DNA of 6,308 nt from Solirubrobacterales bacterium (lineage in GTDB: Bacteria > Actinomycetota > Thermoleophilia > Solirubrobacterales > Solirubrobacteraceae): contig PLYX01000216.1 in assembly GCA_003151895.1 (NCBI GenBank), positions 1 to 6,308 on the forward strand. The letters run 5' to 3'. Shown in pieces: positions 5,376-6,308 of the stretch. A program made the translations under genes and the position numbers. The notes under the pieces were generated by a model that did no database searches, was not told the origin of the DNA, and saw nothing but the letters and a program-made list of their open reading frames with translations. The first letter of the stretch is position 1. Each line of letters opens with the position of its first letter.

Positions 5376-5423
5376 ATGACCAATTTGACCCTCTCCATCG
5401 ATGACGAGCTGCTGAAGCGGGCC
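5376..5423 (+). pseudogene. Truncated ribbon-helix-helix antitoxin (VapB-type) gene, 5' remnant
   Basis: A good ribosome binding site, GGAAGA (5365-5370), precedes ATG 5376 by 5 nt. The first 16 codons encode MTNLTLSIDDELLKRA, the characteristic N-terminal strand and beginning of helix 1 of short RHH antitoxins that pair with PIN-domain toxins. Family members continue with an Arg/Ala-rich helix and an SVN turn. Here the homology ends after Ala16, and the frame runs on to 5540 as Cys/Gln/Gly-rich sequence that is only the reverse of a minus-strand gene. No toxin gene follows. The start signals therefore survive while the gene body is gone, most likely through a deletion or rearrangement with a breakpoint near 5424. 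The remnant could still be translated as a 54-residue chimera. Confidence 0.62.
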
Positions 5424-5426
5424 TAC

Positions 5427-5666
5427 TCAGGAGCCTGCTGCCAGCAGGAACAGATCGAAGACGGCCAGGGCGGTGCAGGCGAGGGTCAGCACGATCACGA
5501 TCAATGCGTTCGCCTGTTCGGTGCGCTCTCGGGCTGCTGACTTCAACATCGGGGGCGGCAGGTGGGTCGGCCTGTCGGGGCGGATCCACTGGACGTCCCG
5601 TGAGCCGCTCGCGGGCGTGAAACCCACGTGGCTGGACTGTCCCGCGCTCAGGTCAAAGGGGCTCAT
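5427..5666 (-). CDS. Small single-helix membrane protein, unknown function
   Basis: I do not recognise this 79-residue protein. Residues 1-50 are polar and Pro/Arg-rich, with DVQWIRPDRPTHLPPP at about 24-39, and a charged stretch, KSAARERTEQ, leads into one membrane helix (about 53-76), LIVIVLTLACTALAVFDLFLL, ending a few residues before the stop. The orientation is probably N-terminus inside or peripheral, with a C-terminal anchor. The start at 5666 overlaps the upstream minus-strand gene by 14 bp, suggesting co-transcription and coupling. A longer in-frame start at 5729 would run far into that gene and is less likely. An internal ATG at 5549 would give only 40 residues. Its stop lies 4 bp from the end of the antitoxin remnant on the other strand, so its C-terminus may have been reshaped by the same rearrangement. 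Confidence 0.6.
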   Translation of the reverse strand: MSPFDLSAGQSSHVGFTPASGSRDVQWIRPDRPTHLPPPMLKSAARERTEQANALIVIVLTLACTALAVFDLFLLAAGS

Positions 5667-6308
5667 AGCCGCCAGCCCGATAGCCGGAGACCGGTTCCTC
5701 CTCGGCGCCGGCGCCACCCAGAACAGCATGCGTGAGCCTCTGCATCAGCCCGGCTTGCGCGTGGCGGCTGGGGGCGAGCAGCTCGAGCACCATCAGCACC
5801 TGGCGCGCGAGCACCAGCGCGATCAGCCCGAACGCCATCAGCCAGGCCGCGTGGTCGAGGTGATGGCCGAGTCTGATCTCCACGGCGGCGACGCTCAGCG
5901 CGAGCAGCACCGGCAACAGTGGGGATACGAGCGACGCGAGCGATGGGCTGGAGTGCTCGGCCCTCGGTACCACGGCGCTGCTGGACTTCGAGCTGAACGC
6001 GGCAAGCGCGATCCCGAGATATGCCGCGACCCAACCAGCATCGATCAGGCTCCCGCTCGTGTACTTCGCCACCTCGGTGAGGTAGGTGAAGGTGCTGTCA
6101 GAGAGCGCCATCGCCAGCAGGGCGGCCAGCAGGCACCATAGCGACAGACGGTCTCCACCGGTCATCCCGCGGATGGCGAGCACGATGAAGAAGACGATCA
6201 CAACGTCGCCGAACGGATAGGCCAGCGCGACGATGCCAGCCCACGTACCGGGGTTGGTGGTTCGCCACAGTGGCCCGAGAACCAGCGTCCAACTGAGGAA
6301 CAGCAGCG
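5653..6308 (-). CDS. Multi-helix membrane sensor domain protein lacking a visible output domain (5' end outside window)
   Basis: The minus-strand frame is open through the window edge at 6308, so the N-terminus is missing. The visible ~218 residues contain about six hydrophobic segments in order: LLFLSWTLVLGPLW, then a helix around ALAYPFGDVVIVFFIVLAI, then LWCLLAALLAMALSD, GWVAAYLGIALAAF, VSPLLPVLLALSVAAV and WLMAFGLIALVLARQVL. The YPFGD motif before the helix and the LSDSTFTYL segment recall the 7-8 helix N-terminal sensory domain that many actinobacterial GGDEF/EAL proteins and some kinases carry; this is from memory of the family. In those proteins a PAS or GGDEF domain follows the last helix. 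Here only about 40 polar residues remain before the stop (ending SGYRAGGYEPL), so any signalling must go through a partner or the protein is a degraded relic. It overlaps the small membrane gene downstream. Confidence 0.75.
   Translation of the reverse strand, partial: LLFLSWTLVLGPLWRTTNPGTWAGIVALAYPFGDVVIVFFIVLAIRGMTGGDRLSLWCLLAALLAMALSDSTFTYLTEVAKYTSGSLIDAGWVAAYLGIALAAFSSKSSSAVVPRAEHSSPSLASLVSPLLPVLLALSVAAVEIRLGHHLDHAAWLMAFGLIALVLARQVLMVLELLAPSRHAQAGLMQRLTHAVLGGAGAEEEPVSGYRAGGYEPL

Noticed and set aside
5371..5376. Perfect TTGACA as a -35 element
   Set aside because: No TANNNT hexamer lies at 16-18 bp downstream, and the bases overlap the spacer and start codon of the antitoxin remnant. 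Likely coincidence.
5473..6141. Plus-strand 222-codon frame at the right end
   Set aside because: It is Gln/His/Arg-rich and antisense to a frame with regular hydrophobic helices and a recognisable YPFGD region, so the minus strand is the coding one.

Overview
The window is GC-rich and gene-dense, with two short AT-richer intergenic spots. Gene content and style (GTG starts, Gly/Ala/Arg-rich proteins, 1-14 bp overlaps, few clear Shine-Dalgarno sites) suggest a high-GC actinobacterium, plausibly class Thermoleophilia (Solirubrobacter-like). That placement is an inference from style, not a computed match.

Layout. (1) 1-536 (+): the 3' end of typA/bipA, a ribosome-associated GTPase. (2) 592-1065 (+): a secreted or membrane-anchored histidine-rich small protein whose outer domain resembles the FtsH extracellular domain. 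(3) 1103-1119: a perfect 8-1-8 palindrome inside a candidate promoter, placed like a Fur-family operator. (4) 1159-5309 (+): a five-gene high-affinity metal uptake cluster, namely a lipoprotein solute-binding protein, an ABC ATPase, two non-identical ABC-3 permeases and a Fur-family regulator. Several junctions overlap (GTGA, TGATG, ATGA), so this is very probably one operon. The last gene probably encodes the repressor that binds the palindrome at the head, giving an autoregulated zinc (or zinc/manganese) uptake unit. (5) 5335-5423 (+): the promoter-proximal remnant of a ribbon-helix-helix antitoxin gene, with tandem operator-like repeats, a ribosome binding site, a start codon and 16 codons, after which homology stops. 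(6) 5427-6308 (-): two overlapping membrane-protein genes. The upstream one runs off the window edge and looks like the multi-helix sensor domain usually found fused to GGDEF-type output domains, but here it ends without one. The downstream one is a 79-residue single-helix protein.

How it works together. The lipoprotein would capture the metal outside, the two permeases would form an asymmetric channel, and the ATPase (with a histidine-rich tail) would power it. The Fur-family protein would shut off transcription when metal is replete. The most unusual details are a 19-codon mini-ORF bridging the two permease genes by TGATG on both sides and resembling the start of the second permease; loss of the GDxLSH motif in the first permease; a cluster of rare codons coinciding with a candidate internal promoter before the regulator; and the truncated antitoxin pointing antisense into the membrane genes. 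No tRNA, rRNA, CRISPR array or insertion sequence was seen. No gene-free stretch exceeds 300 bases.
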